A model generated the notes under the pieces. That model made no database searches. It was given only the letters and a program-made list of their open reading frames with translations, and was not told where the DNA came from. Positions 9,038-19,390 of a stretch of DNA of 64,000 bases are shown here, piece by piece. Source of the DNA: Fidelibacterota bacterium (lineage in GTDB: Bacteria > Fidelibacterota > Marinisomatia > SCGC-AAA003-L08 > JACNLC01); NCBI GenBank assembly GCA_018657495.1, contig JABHXA010000006.1:10888-74887 (forward strand). The letters are read 5' to 3'. Position 1 is the first letter of the stretch. Every line of letters begins with the position of its first letter. A program made the translations under genes and the position numbers.

Positions 9038-9338
9038 TCTTACTTCTTACCTGATTATTAGCGCCATCCTGTTTGTACTCGGGTTGTATGCTGTTATGAC
9101 CCGCAGAAATGGTATTGCAATACTTATGGGTATTGAATTAATTTTGAATTCTGCAAGTTTGAATTTTGTCGCTTTCAACCGTTTTGGGGGTATGACAAAA
9201 CTGGATGGTCATGTCTTTAGCATTTTTATTATTTGTCTTGCTGCCGCCGAAGCCGTTGTCGCCTTGGCAATCATTATCAATTTATTTAAAAACCTTGAGT
9301 CGGTCAATGTTGACCATGCAAGCAGCATGAAAGGATAG
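9030..9338 (+). CDS. nuoK: NADH-quinone oxidoreductase subunit K
   Basis: This is the 102-residue, three-helix membrane subunit. The conserved Glu residues in GIELILNSASLNFVAF and AAAEAVVALAIII, part of the antiporter-like proton path, are present. The start is ATG 9030, just before the nuoJ stop; the open frame extends upstream inside nuoJ but that part is not coding for NuoK. Confidence 0.94.
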   Translation: MDNLTSYLIISAILFVLGLYAVMTRRNGIAILMGIELILNSASLNFVAFNRFGGMTKLDGHVFSIFIICLAAAEAVVALAIIINLFKNLESVNVDHASSMKG

Positions 9339-9340
9339 TT

Positions 9341-11395
9341 GTGAATCCCACTGTATTAATCGCACTTGCAATATTATTTTTACCACTCTTATCCTTTGTT
9401 TTTCAGATATTTATAGGACATAGGATTGGAAGACCTGCACACTGGGTATCCCTGATATTCATTGGAACGGTATTGGCATTTTCCATAAGTATTCTTACAA
9501 ATGCATATCTCCTTCACGGACATCATGTTCTTAACGAATCCGTAGAATGGTTTTCAACTGGAGATTTTACTCTACGTCTCGGATTTAATATAGATAATGT
9601 CGCTGCTATCATGTTGGTTGTTGTGTCATTGATTTCATTCCTCGTACATGTGTATTCTACTGAATATCTAAAAGGTGACCCTCGATATACACGATATTTT
9701 GGCTACCTTGGTTTATTTACATTCTCAATGAATGGTATCGTCCTTGCGGATAATCTCATCATGATGTATGTATTCTGGGAACTGGTTGGTTTGAGTTCTT
9801 ATCTGCTTATTGGTTTCTGGTTTGAAAAACATTCTGCTGCTGACGCCGGTATGAAAGCATTCCTCACCAATAGGGTAGGGGATATCGGTATGTTCATCGG
9901 CATCATGATTCTGTTTTTTATGTTGGGGACGGTAAATATCGAAGAACTGGCCTATGAGGTAAGCATCGGTATGGCAGATGGTGGATTGACCCTGCTGACA
10001 ATAGCCGGTATTCTTGTTTTCATGGGTGCCGTTGGAAAATCTGCTCAGTTTCCTCTCCATATCTGGTTACCAGATGCAATGGAAGGACCAACCCCGGTGA
10101 GTGCCCTTATCCATGCTGCAACTATGGTTGCTGCTGGCGTTTATATGCTCATTCGTATCTTTTCATTTCTTACCCCTGATGCTCTAGCGGTTATTGCTGT
10201 AATTGGCGGGATCACTGCAATCATGGCAGCTATTATTGCTATTACGCAAAACGATATAAAAAGAGTACTTGCCTATTCAACTGTAAGCCAATTGGGATAT
10301 ATGGTCATGGCCATCGGTGTTGGGGCATATCAGGCTGGATTTTTTCATCTTACCACTCACGCCATGTTTAAAGCATGTCTCTTTTTGGCAAGCGGTTCAG
10401 TCATCCATGCCATGCATCATGCCTTACACAAAAATAACGATCATGATACAGATCCACAAGATATGAGAAATATGGGTGGATTGAAATCAAAGATGCCAAT
10501 CACTTTTCTAACCATGCTTGTCGCTACTTTAGCATTGTCAGGTGTCCCGTTTTTCTCTGGATTCTTATCAAAAGATGCCATACTTGCTGGAACAGTTGCA
10601 TATTATCATGCCCATCATGGCTGGACGATCTTTCTGCCAATCGCAGGTTTTGGTGCCGCTATAATCACCGCATTTTATATGTTCAGACTGATTTTTATGA
10701 CGTTCTTTGGTGAACCTGCAGATAAAAAAATTCACGATTCCGTTCATGAGAACCCTGTTCCCATGACGACGCCCCTGATTATACTTGCCATTCTGAGTTT
10801 TGCAACTATATTCACCTTGCCTGGATGGAATCCAATTGAAAATCATGGCTGGTTTACCCATCTTGTTAGCGAAGGAGAAAATTTTGCTGGATTGGATATG
10901 CATGAAACCACAGAAGGCATCCATCATGCCCATAATACAGCCATGACTATTTCTCTTATTGTCGCAACTCTTGGAATTGCCTTTGCCTTCGTGGTTTATT
11001 ATTTTAAAAAGTTTAAAGCAGATTCATTGGCCGCAGCTGCAAACAAATTAAAATTATACGATATATCGTTCAATAAATTCTACATCGATGAAATCTACAA
11101 CGCCGTTTTATATAAACCATTTTTGTGGTGGTGTAATGTATTTTCAAAAATTGACTGGGATTATTATGATCAAAAATTTATCGATGGATGGGGTTGGCTT
11201 ACCCTGAAAATTTCAGATGCATCAGGATATTCTGATTATAATTGGCTGGATCAGAAAATTGTCGACGGCATTGCCAAACTGACAAATTATTTCAGTCGAG
11301 AGCTAAAACAGACTCAAACCGGTGTAATACAAACATATATCATGGGCGGCGTATTTGGTCTAATGATAATAATGATTTTATTTCAATCAATTTAA
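9341..11395 (+). CDS. nuoL: NADH-quinone oxidoreductase subunit L
   Basis: This is the distal antiporter-like subunit (684 residues) with the long lateral helix at the C-terminus. The core motifs are intact: FWELVGLSSYLLIGFW, VGKSAQFPLHIWLPDAMEG, PVSALIHAATMVAAGVYM and THAMFKACLFLASGSVIHA. A His/Asp-rich loop follows (HHALHKNNDHDTDP). Translation starts at GTG 9341, two bases after nuoK. Confidence 0.95.
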   Translation: MNPTVLIALAILFLPLLSFVFQIFIGHRIGRPAHWVSLIFIGTVLAFSISILTNAYLLHGHHVLNESVEWFSTGDFTLRLGFNIDNVAAIMLVVVSLISFLVHVYSTEYLKGDPRYTRYFGYLGLFTFSMNGIVLADNLIMMYVFWELVGLSSYLLIGFWFEKHSAADAGMKAFLTNRVGDIGMFIGIMILFFMLGTVNIEELAYEVSIGMADGGLTLLTIAGILVFMGAVGKSAQFPLHIWLPDAMEGPTPVSALIHAATMVAAGVYMLIRIFSFLTPDALAVIAVIGGITAIMAAIIAITQNDIKRVLAYSTVSQLGYMVMAIGVGAYQAGFFHLTTHAMFKACLFLASGSVIHAMHHALHKNNDHDTDPQDMRNMGGLKSKMPITFLTMLVATLALSGVPFFSGFLSKDAILAGTVAYYHAHHGWTIFLPIAGFGAAIITAFYMFRLIFMTFFGEPADKKIHDSVHENPVPMTTPLIILAILSFATIFTLPGWNPIENHGWFTHLVSEGENFAGLDMHETTEGIHHAHNTAMTISLIVATLGIAFAFVVYYFKKFKADSLAAAANKLKLYDISFNKFYIDEIYNAVLYKPFLWWCNVFSKIDWDYYDQKFIDGWGWLTLKISDASGYSDYNWLDQKIVDGIAKLTNYFSRELKQTQTGVIQTYIMGGVFGLMIIMILFQSI

Positions 11396-11428
11396 ATAGT
11401 TTATTAAGGGAATAGAAATAGGATATCT

Positions 11429-13027
11429 ATGAATTCACATATACTTTCACTACTGGTTTTCATTCCAATTCTCGGTGCCTTGGTCACCCTTGCATATCAG
11501 CAATTTAAACCAAAATCTGTAAATGGAAATAATGACAATGGTAATGCCCATAAGTGGATTGCCGCCGTCACTACCGGTTTACAGCTATTACTTGCAGCAT
11601 GGCTTTATATACAATATATCCCAACTGCCGGTATCCAATTTGTTGAACAGGCCTCATGGATACCCCAATTTAATATTGAGTATTACCTTGGTGTTGACGG
11701 TCTCAGTTTGCCAATGGTTCTTCTAACAGCCCTATTGTCCTTTATCGGTGTTGTCTCCAGCTGGAATATCAAAAAATCTACCCTTGGTTATTTTACCATG
11801 TTATTATTGCTGGACACCGGCATGATGGGTGTATTTGTCTCTTTGGATTTCTTCCTGTTTTATATCTTCTGGGAAGTAATGCTTCTGCCTATGTACTTCC
11901 TGATAGGAATATGGGGAGGACCACAGCGTCAATACGCTGCCATTAAATTCTTTCTATATACATTATTTGGTTCAGTATTTATGCTGCTGGCAATGCTGGG
12001 TTTATATTTCTACTCCGACCCCCACACATTTAATCTGATCACCTTGATTCAAACAGCCTCTTCAATCAATGCCACTATTTGGGGGATGGATGTAAGAATA
12101 CTAATTTGGGTTGCATTATTTATCGGTTTTGCCATCAAGGTTCCGATTGTTCCATTGCATACCTGGCTGCCACTTGCCCATGTGGAAGCTCCTACTGCCG
12201 TATCGGTAATTCTTGCCGGTGTACTCCTGAAAATGGGGACATATGGATTACTCAGAATTAACTATCCCATCTTACCTGATCTTGTCCATTGGTTTGCCTG
12301 GTTCCTGGCATTACTGGGGGTTATCAATATTATCTGGGGAGCTCTAAATGCCATTGCCCAAATAGATTTGAAAAAAATGGTTGCCTATTCATCAGTAAGC
12401 CACATGGGTTATGTACTGCTGGGAATGGCAGCGGTAATTTCCGAAAATCCTGCTGGTGCACAAGCCGGTTTGAATGGTGCTCTTATGCAGATGTTTAATC
12501 ACGGGACTATCACAGCAATGCTGTTTTTATTAGTTGGTGTGGTTTATGAACGGGCCCATCATCGATATATATTTTATCCTGATGATTACAAAGATAAAAA
12601 ATTAGCCGGCACGAGGGCATTTGGTGGTCTTGGTGCAAAAGTCCCAATCTATTCTGCATTTGTCGCCCTGGCATTTTTTGCAGGATTGGGTTTACCGGCA
12701 TTATCTGGATTTATAAGCGAAGTTATGTGTTTCATTGGTGGTTTCAGTGTTTTCCGAACCCTGACAATAATTGGGACGCTTGGTATCCTACTCAACGCGA
12801 TTTATTTTCTTCGAGCCTATAACCATGTATTTATGGGTCCGTTGAATTCTGCCTACGATGATTTGACCGATATGACGAAAAGAGAAATATTTATTCTGGT
12901 GCCACTGGCAATCCTGGTAATTCTTTTTGGAGTTTATCCTGCACCTCTCCTGGATATGATCGCCCCAACAATGGGTCATCTCATTGATATAATTCAAAAT
13001 GCCGGTGCATATGTGGGGATGATGTAA
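11429..13027 (+). CDS. nuoM: NADH-quinone oxidoreductase subunit M
   Basis: This is an antiporter-like membrane subunit (532 residues, about fourteen helices). Recognised by EVMLLPMYFLIGIWGG, AIKVPIVPLHTWLPLAHVEA with the key Lys, and the following PTAVSVILAGVLLKMGTYG. It follows nuoL after 33 bases and is two bases from nuoN. Confidence 0.95.
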   Translation: MNSHILSLLVFIPILGALVTLAYQQFKPKSVNGNNDNGNAHKWIAAVTTGLQLLLAAWLYIQYIPTAGIQFVEQASWIPQFNIEYYLGVDGLSLPMVLLTALLSFIGVVSSWNIKKSTLGYFTMLLLLDTGMMGVFVSLDFFLFYIFWEVMLLPMYFLIGIWGGPQRQYAAIKFFLYTLFGSVFMLLAMLGLYFYSDPHTFNLITLIQTASSINATIWGMDVRILIWVALFIGFAIKVPIVPLHTWLPLAHVEAPTAVSVILAGVLLKMGTYGLLRINYPILPDLVHWFAWFLALLGVINIIWGALNAIAQIDLKKMVAYSSVSHMGYVLLGMAAVISENPAGAQAGLNGALMQMFNHGTITAMLFLLVGVVYERAHHRYIFYPDDYKDKKLAGTRAFGGLGAKVPIYSAFVALAFFAGLGLPALSGFISEVMCFIGGFSVFRTLTIIGTLGILLNAIYFLRAYNHVFMGPLNSAYDDLTDMTKREIFILVPLAILVILFGVYPAPLLDMIAPTMGHLIDIIQNAGAYVGMM

Positions 13028-13028
13028 G

Positions 13029-14477
13029 GTGACGAATTTATCAAGTTTATCATTCTATTTGCCCGAATTATTCCTCATTGGTATTATTCTTCTCAGTATA
13101 ATCATAGAGTTAATTCCCGGATGTAGAAAATATAATTATTTTGTTGTTCTTGCTGGACTGATAAGTGTCGCTATCATGTTATCATGGTCCAGCACCGAAT
13201 CTGTATCCATCTTTATGGGAATGTCAGTTTCAGATCCGTTTGCAATATTTTTTAAATGGATATTCGTCATTGCGACTTTTTATATTGTTTTGATTTCAAG
13301 AGCTGACAATAGCTTGGATAAACGACTCTCAGGTGAGTTCAATATTCTATTGCTTATTGTCATGTTTGGTCTGTTCCTCATGGTCACAGCCAATAATCTT
13401 ATAATGGTGTATCTCTCTATTGAAATGGTCAGCATTGCATCCTACATCCTGGCAGGAATGTTGAAAAATGATCTAAAGTCAAATGAAGCTTCCCTCAAAT
13501 ATGTCATTTTTGGGGCATTTGCCTCCGGATTAATGCTCTATGGATTCAGCTGGTTATATGGTCTTTCCGGATCAACCGACCTACATGAAATTAGTGCAGC
13601 GCTTTCAGGACACATGGATCAGCCATTTGTAATATATATGGCAATTCTGCTTGTATTGGTAGGGATTGGCTATAAAATATCCATGGTACCTTTCCACTAT
13701 TGGACTCCAGATGTCTATGAAGGCGCACCAACACCCGTAACTGCCTATTTATCTGTTGCTCCAAAAGCGGCAGGAATTGCCCTGCTCATCAGGTTCTTTT
13801 CAAGTACATTTACTACTGATATTTCCACCACCGTTTCTAATATAGATTGGACAACGCTTGTCGCTGTTCTATCGGCTATAACTATGACAGTCGGCAACTT
13901 ACTGGCTCTACAGCAAACCAATATAAAAAGACTGCTGGCATTCTCCAGCATTGCTCATGCCGGTTATATGCTCATGGTGATTCCGGTTATTTCGGTAGAT
14001 GCCAGAGCAGCAGTTATGATTTATGCCGTCCCGTATCTATTTATGAATCTCGGTTTATTTTTTATGGCTATTGCCATACATAACCAAACTTCTTCATTTG
14101 AAATTTCCAAGTGGAAGGGTCTAGGTAGTAGAGCCCCGCTCATGGCTGGAATTATGGTGGTTTTACTTTTATCACTTACCGGTTTACCACCCACAGGCGG
14201 ATTTATCGGTAAAGTGTATCTGTTTTCAGTTTTGATCAAATTTCAGCAGTTCTTCTGGTTGGCGGTGATTGGCGTTATAAACTCCGTTATATCTCTATTT
14301 TATTATTTTAGGATTGTTAAAACAATGTACTTTTCTTCTGCCGATGATGAAACTGTCTTTAAAATCCACCCCTTGTTATATTGGAGTATTATCTCCTGTG
14401 TTGTTCCGGTTTTACTGCTTGGGATATACTGGTCACCTCTGATCAATTTTGTCCAGCATTCAATTTCCATGTTTTAG
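13029..14477 (+). CDS. nuoN: NADH-quinone oxidoreductase subunit N
   Basis: This third antiporter-like subunit (482 residues) closes the operon. Visible motifs are VYLSIEMVSIASYILAGML, YKISMVPFHYWTPDVYEGA and LTGLPPTGGFIGKVYLF. Start is GTG 13029. No nuoE, nuoF or nuoG follows; the next gene is nqrA after a 491-base gap. Confidence 0.95.
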   Translation: MTNLSSLSFYLPELFLIGIILLSIIIELIPGCRKYNYFVVLAGLISVAIMLSWSSTESVSIFMGMSVSDPFAIFFKWIFVIATFYIVLISRADNSLDKRLSGEFNILLLIVMFGLFLMVTANNLIMVYLSIEMVSIASYILAGMLKNDLKSNEASLKYVIFGAFASGLMLYGFSWLYGLSGSTDLHEISAALSGHMDQPFVIYMAILLVLVGIGYKISMVPFHYWTPDVYEGAPTPVTAYLSVAPKAAGIALLIRFFSSTFTTDISTTVSNIDWTTLVAVLSAITMTVGNLLALQQTNIKRLLAFSSIAHAGYMLMVIPVISVDARAAVMIYAVPYLFMNLGLFFMAIAIHNQTSSFEISKWKGLGSRAPLMAGIMVVLLLSLTGLPPTGGFIGKVYLFSVLIKFQQFFWLAVIGVINSVISLFYYFRIVKTMYFSSADDETVFKIHPLLYWSIISCVVPVLLLGIYWSPLINFVQHSISMF

Positions 14478-14968
14478 ACAAGCAATTCTTGATAGCTCAT
14501 AGTTGTCTTGACAATATCCTGGCCTTCAGAAAGGCAAATACTTCAATAATCCCATTTCGGTTGATCCAATAAGTACATTATCAATAAGATTGTAATACTC
14601 TGTCAGTTAATGTCTTAGTGCTTTGTATTAACTATTTTAAAGATAAAACCCGGCAATATTTCTTTCGATTTGCCAATTCATGTCATTGAACATCCTAAAA
14701 TAAGAGGATATTCGTAACCATATATATTGGGTTATTCATATAACTTTAGACATCATAGAAGTATTATATCAAAAAAATATTCAAATTAGATAAAATCATC
14801 CAAAATAAATAATCATTATTATTAGCATTTAATTTTAAATTTTGCACGTAATTAACTGATGGTTTTAATCTTTTTGATTCCAGTCATTTGATTCAACATT
14901 AAAATAATTTTTATTTACGCTGTTATGGTAATTCCACCATTCAGTAATCACACAGGAATACATCTCAA
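14478..14968. other. Intergenic region between nuo and nqr operons
   Basis: This AT-rich stretch of 491 bases has no convincing gene. Near its start AGACAA and TTGTCT arms (about 14476-14505) could form a weak hairpin after nuoN. It presumably contains the nqr promoter, but I see no unambiguous promoter motif. A plausible Shine-Dalgarno (CAGGA) precedes nqrA. Confidence 0.5.
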
Positions 14969-16324
14969 ATGAGTAATATTCATATCAAAAAAGGTCACGA
15001 TCTGAACTTTGCCGGAAAACCAAAAAAAGTTTTTGGGAAACTGGCTAATCCTGAAATTTTGACGGTTTCACCGTTGGACTTTCCTGGACTAAAACCAAAA
15101 ATTTTAGTGAAAGAGGGAGACGAAGTAAAAATCGGTACTCCTTTATTTTCTGATAAATTAAATTCTGATCTGATATTCTGTTCCCCAGGTGGCGGTAAAG
15201 TAATAAAAATCCAGATTGGAGAAAGACGTCGTATTGAATATATTTTAATACAGCTGTCTTCAAATGAAGAAAGTGAACCTCTTTCAACATACAATGATAA
15301 TGAAATCAAGAATCTGAAGACTGATGATATTATACAGCAATTGTTAAAAACAGGTTTATGGTATTTAATCCGTCAAAGACCTTTTTCAAAGATTGCCAAT
15401 CCATCACTGAAACCAAAATCTATTTTTATTGCGGCAAATCCAACTGCACCATTTTCCCCCGACTATGAGTTCGTAATGGAAGATGATTTGTCTGGATTTC
15501 AGGAAGGATTAGACATCCTCGGTAAATTAACTGATGGTGATGTAAATCTGGTGATTTCGAAGGATACAACTTTAAAGGCACTTTCTATGGCCGGCGGTGT
15601 GAATATCCATCAATTTTCTGGACCGCATCCAGCCGGTAATGTCGGTATACATATTCACAATATCGATCCCATCAGATCTGCCGATGACATCGTTTGGTAT
15701 ATCAATCCACAGGATGTAAAAGCTATCGGTAAATTGTTTACTAATGGTGAATATCCGAAACATAAATATGTCACTGTAGGCGGCTCGGGTGTAAAGGATA
15801 ATCATTATCTGAAGATCAGACGCGGCATGCATATCTCCGAGATTCTTGCCCATAACACAGTAGATGATGATGTAAGAATTATATCTGGAGATGTGCTGTC
15901 AGGAAAGAAAACTACCCAGTCCAATTCAATGGGATATTATGATGATGTTTTGACAATCATTCCGGAAGGAAGAAAGAGACATTTTCTTGGTTGGATGGTT
16001 CCGGGATTTAGTCAATATTCACTGGCAGGTTCGTTCCCGTCAAAACTGATTGGTCTAAAAAATTATCAAGCGGATACACTGATGAACGGCAGCAAAAGAG
16101 CAATAATACCATTTGGGCAAATTGAATCTGTCCTGCCAATGGATATATTACCGACATTTTTGATAAAAGCTATTTTAGCACGGGACTTTGAGGAAATGGA
16201 TAAGCTGGGAATCTATGAATGCTCACCTGAAGATTTTGGCCTGTGTACTTATGCGGATGTTTCAAAAATGGAAATTTCTCAAATTATTCAAGATGGACTT
16301 GATTTTATGGAGGCTGAGGGATAA
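14969..16324 (+). CDS. nqrA: Na+-translocating NADH-quinone reductase subunit A
   Basis: This is the cytoplasmic-side subunit A of Na+-NQR (451 residues), the sodium-pumping NADH dehydrogenase. It starts with the typical KKGHDLNFAGKP segment and contains the lipoyl-like PGLKPKILVKEGDEVKIGTP region and the conserved SGPHPAGNVGIHIHNIDPI. It heads a tightly packed nqrABCDEF operon (gap of 2 bases to nqrB). Confidence 0.95.
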   Translation: MSNIHIKKGHDLNFAGKPKKVFGKLANPEILTVSPLDFPGLKPKILVKEGDEVKIGTPLFSDKLNSDLIFCSPGGGKVIKIQIGERRRIEYILIQLSSNEESEPLSTYNDNEIKNLKTDDIIQQLLKTGLWYLIRQRPFSKIANPSLKPKSIFIAANPTAPFSPDYEFVMEDDLSGFQEGLDILGKLTDGDVNLVISKDTTLKALSMAGGVNIHQFSGPHPAGNVGIHIHNIDPIRSADDIVWYINPQDVKAIGKLFTNGEYPKHKYVTVGGSGVKDNHYLKIRRGMHISEILAHNTVDDDVRIISGDVLSGKKTTQSNSMGYYDDVLTIIPEGRKRHFLGWMVPGFSQYSLAGSFPSKLIGLKNYQADTLMNGSKRAIIPFGQIESVLPMDILPTFLIKAILARDFEEMDKLGIYECSPEDFGLCTYADVSKMEISQIIQDGLDFMEAEG

Positions 16325-16326
16325 AC

Positions 16327-17478
16327 ATGAAATTTTTTAGAAATATCCTCGATAAAGCGGCACCCAAATTTGAAAAGGGTGGGAAACTCGAAAAATACTA
16401 TCCTATCTATGAAATGGCTGACACATTTATGTTCACGCCTGCAGATGTTACAGAAAAAGGACCCCATGTGCGTGATTCTGTTGATTTGAAAAGATCAATG
16501 ATTATCGTCGTACTGGCCATGTTGCCGGCTTTCTTTTTTGGATTATTCAATATTGGATACCAGGAAGATGCCAGTCGATCCATAATAGAGAATATGCTTA
16601 TTGGATTATATGCAACATTACCCATCCTGCTTGTCTCATACGGCGTTGGCGGGTTATGGGAAGTCATATTTGCTGTTGTCAGGAAACATGAAATAAATGA
16701 AGGATTCCTGGTTACCGGTTTTCTTATCCCCATGATTGTTCCACCGACAACACCTTTATGGATGGTAGCCGTAGCCACCAGTTTTGGTGTGGTTATTGGG
16801 AAAGAAATTTTTGGCGGTACTGGATACAATATCTTTAATCCTGCTTTAGTTACCAGGGCTTTTCTATTTTTTGCCTATCCCAGTGCCATCTCAGGAGATA
16901 GTGTGTGGACTATTGTAGATGGTGTATCCAAAGCAACACCCCTTGCAGTGGCAGCGGCATCTGAGGATGTTGGCGGCGTCACTGCCCTTATTCAGAATAA
17001 TTATTCATTCGCCGAATTATTTTATGGTTTTGTTCCCGGGTCAATTGGAGAAACATCCACTTTGGCCATACTGATAGGAGCATTTATCCTGATCATTACA
17101 AAAGTTGCTAACTGGCGGATAATGGCAGGTATAATGATTGGTATGACGGGTATTGCACTCTTAACAAATTTATTGGCAGGAGTCAGCACAAACCCAATGA
17201 TGGATCTCACCCCTCAGTATCATTTTGTTCTTGGTGGGTTTGCATTTGGGATGGTATTCATGGCTACAGACCCGGTATCTGCATCTCAATGTGATGCAGG
17301 CAGATGGATTTACGGGATTTTGGTTGGTGCTTTGGTCGTTGTAATCCGATCGATGAATCCGGCATTTCCTGAAGGAATGATGCTGGCCATCCTTCTCGGT
17401 AACGCATTTTCCCCGATGATAGATTATATTATCGTTCGTAAACATATTAAAAGGAGGCAAAACCGCTATGCACAGTAA
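16327..17478 (+). CDS. nqrB: Na+-translocating NADH-quinone reductase subunit B
   Basis: This membrane subunit (383 residues, about ten helices) carries covalent FMN and riboflavin and lies on the Na+ path. The flavinylated Thr is expected at Thr204 in the ATPLAVAA motif; the usual SGAT or TGAT is SKAT here, still with the Thr in place. GGTGYNIFNPALVTRAFLFF and FMATDPVSASQC are conserved family segments. It overlaps nqrC by 11 bases. Confidence 0.95.
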   Translation: MKFFRNILDKAAPKFEKGGKLEKYYPIYEMADTFMFTPADVTEKGPHVRDSVDLKRSMIIVVLAMLPAFFFGLFNIGYQEDASRSIIENMLIGLYATLPILLVSYGVGGLWEVIFAVVRKHEINEGFLVTGFLIPMIVPPTTPLWMVAVATSFGVVIGKEIFGGTGYNIFNPALVTRAFLFFAYPSAISGDSVWTIVDGVSKATPLAVAAASEDVGGVTALIQNNYSFAELFYGFVPGSIGETSTLAILIGAFILIITKVANWRIMAGIMIGMTGIALLTNLLAGVSTNPMMDLTPQYHFVLGGFAFGMVFMATDPVSASQCDAGRWIYGILVGALVVVIRSMNPAFPEGMMLAILLGNAFSPMIDYIIVRKHIKRRQNRYAQ

Positions 17479-18124
17479 TGCCTATACCTATCGGTTTATC
17501 ATTATCATTACTGGTGTTGCCGCTTTACTCTTATCATTAGCAGCAACCGGTTTGAAGGATCGACAAGATTTTAATCGCGCCCTCGATACAAAGAAAAATA
17601 TTTTAAAATCTGTAAATCTCTATGATAAAGAAATGGATCCTGCTGAAATAGAGGAATCCTATAAAAGTAATATTTCCGAAAAATATGTGACAGATGTAGG
17701 GGAATACTCAGATAACGCAGAAGATTTACTCCTCTATGAATATATAAATGATGGGAAAATAGAGGGATATATAATACCAATATCCGGCAAAGGATTATGG
17801 TCGACGATATATGGTTTCTTTGCCTTGAAACCGGATAAAAAAACTGTGATGGGTATCACCTTCTATGATCATGGAGAAACTCCAGGACTGGGTGGAGAGA
17901 TTGAAAAAGAATGGTTTACATCTCAATTCCCTGACAAAAAAATATTTGATTCAGAGAATAATCTTCTTTCAGTCACAATTTCAAAAGGAAAATCAATCAA
18001 AGTTGATGATTATCATGTTGACGGGGTGAGTGGAGCCACCTTGACCACAAAAGGAGTAAATGAATTTTTATTCAGGGATTTAAAGAGTTATGAGAATTTT
18101 CTTAAAAAATCAATTCAAAGTTAG
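17468..18124 (+). CDS. nqrC: Na+-translocating NADH-quinone reductase subunit C
   Basis: This 218-residue subunit has one N-terminal membrane helix and a periplasmic FMN-binding domain. The ApbE flavinylation motif is seen as DGVSGATLTT, with the acceptor Thr191. HGETPGLGGEIEKEWF is also family-typical. The flavin transferase expected to modify it is encoded four genes downstream. Confidence 0.94.
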   Translation: MHSNAYTYRFIIIITGVAALLLSLAATGLKDRQDFNRALDTKKNILKSVNLYDKEMDPAEIEESYKSNISEKYVTDVGEYSDNAEDLLLYEYINDGKIEGYIIPISGKGLWSTIYGFFALKPDKKTVMGITFYDHGETPGLGGEIEKEWFTSQFPDKKIFDSENNLLSVTISKGKSIKVDDYHVDGVSGATLTTKGVNEFLFRDLKSYENFLKKSIQS

Positions 18125-18134
18125 GAGGTAAAGA

Positions 18135-18755
18135 ATGGCAAATAAAAACTTACCGATTTTTACTGATCCTATAAGTGAAAATAACCCTATCACTAAACAA
18201 GTTTTGGGGATATGCTCTGCCCTGGCTGTGACCGTAAAGTTGGATACAGCTATAGTTATGACTATGGCCCTTATGTTTGTTCTGGTATTTTCAAATGTTA
18301 TCATTGCCGCTTTGAGGAGTTATATTCCATTTAAAGTAAGAATTATTGTGATGCTCACCATAATTGCCGCATTGGTTATCCTCGCGGATCAGGTACTGAA
18401 AGCATTTCTATTTGATATTAGTAAACAGCTATCGGTATTTGTTGGATTAATCATCACCAATTGTATTGTCATGGGACGAGCCGAAGCCTTTGCCATGCAG
18501 AATACGGTTAAAGATTCTGCTATAGATGGATTGGGGAATGGACTGGGATATGGAGTCATCCTTATACTGGTATCAACATTCAGGGAAATACTCGGTAGTG
18601 GGTCCTTCTTTGGTTTTCAGGTGATACCTCAGTTTATTTATGATCAGGGATATGCAAATAATGGTCTTATGCTTTTGGCCCCCGGTGCATTTATTGTTCT
18701 GGGACTTATTATCTGGGCCCAGCGCACCATCATCGGCTTTAAGGAGGAGAACTAA
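18135..18755 (+). CDS. nqrD: Na+-translocating NADH-quinone reductase subunit D
   Basis: This is an integral membrane subunit (206 residues, six helices). In the family, NqrD and NqrE jointly bind an iron centre through Cys; here Cys27 (LGICSALAV) and Cys110 ([14 protein letters not shown]) are in the expected places. A strong ribosome-binding site (AGGAGG) precedes the ATG. Its stop overlaps the nqrE start by one base. Confidence 0.95.
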   Translation: MANKNLPIFTDPISENNPITKQVLGICSALAVTVKLDTAIVMTMALMFVLVFSNVIIAALRSYIPFKVRIIVMLTIIAALVILADQVLKAFLFDISKQLSVFVGLIITNCIVMGRAEAFAMQNTVKDSAIDGLGNGLGYGVILILVSTFREILGSGSFFGFQVIPQFIYDQGYANNGLMLLAPGAFIVLGLIIWAQRTIIGFKEEN

Positions 18756-19381
18756 TGGACGTATTATCTCATTATCTTAGTCTCGCTATTGACTCAATCT
18801 TTATCCAGAATATCCTGCTGGCATCGTTTCTGGGAATGTGTTCATTCCTTGCCATTTCAAAAAAGGTGGAAACATCATTTGGTCTGGGCCTGGCAGTCAT
18901 TTTTGTCAATGGAATAACCGTTCCTATGAATTGGCTGATCCATAAATACTTGCTTGTTCCAGGTGCATTATCCTGGACTGGACTTGCTGCGGTTTCAGAT
19001 GTTGATTTGAGTTTTTTGACTTTTATCACTTTTATTGCCACCATCGCCGCCATGGTACAGCTGGTTGAAATGATATTGGATAAATTTAGTCCCACCTTGT
19101 ATCAGGCTCTTGGCATTTTCTTACCACTGATTGCCGTGAATTGCGCAATTTTGGGATCCTCATTGTTTATGGTCGAACGTAATTACAATTTTTCTGAATC
19201 TATTGTTTATGGTGTTAGTGCGGGATTTGGATTCTTCCTGGCCATAACAACCATGGCGACCATTAGATATAAGTTAAAATATTCAAATGTACCGGATGGA
19301 CTAAAAGGCCTTGGGATTGCCATGATCCTTACAGGTTTGATATCAATGGCGTATATGTCATTCTCCGGAATCAATTTATAA
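18755..19381 (+). CDS. nqrE: Na+-translocating NADH-quinone reductase subunit E
   Basis: This is the inverted-topology partner of NqrD (208 residues, six helices). The iron-centre cysteines are Cys29 (FLGMCSFLA) and Cys130 ([13 protein letters not shown]). The terminal [18 protein letters not shown] segment is family-typical. It is separated from nqrF by nine bases. Confidence 0.95.
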   Translation: MDVLSHYLSLAIDSIFIQNILLASFLGMCSFLAISKKVETSFGLGLAVIFVNGITVPMNWLIHKYLLVPGALSWTGLAAVSDVDLSFLTFITFIATIAAMVQLVEMILDKFSPTLYQALGIFLPLIAVNCAILGSSLFMVERNYNFSESIVYGVSAGFGFFLAITTMATIRYKLKYSNVPDGLKGLGIAMILTGLISMAYMSFSGINL

Positions 19382-19390
19382 GAGAATAAA

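Noticed and set aside
14874..14902. A sigma-70-like promoter before nqrA
   Set aside because: The TTGATT and TTAAAA-like boxes are weak in such AT-rich DNA and cannot be distinguished from background.
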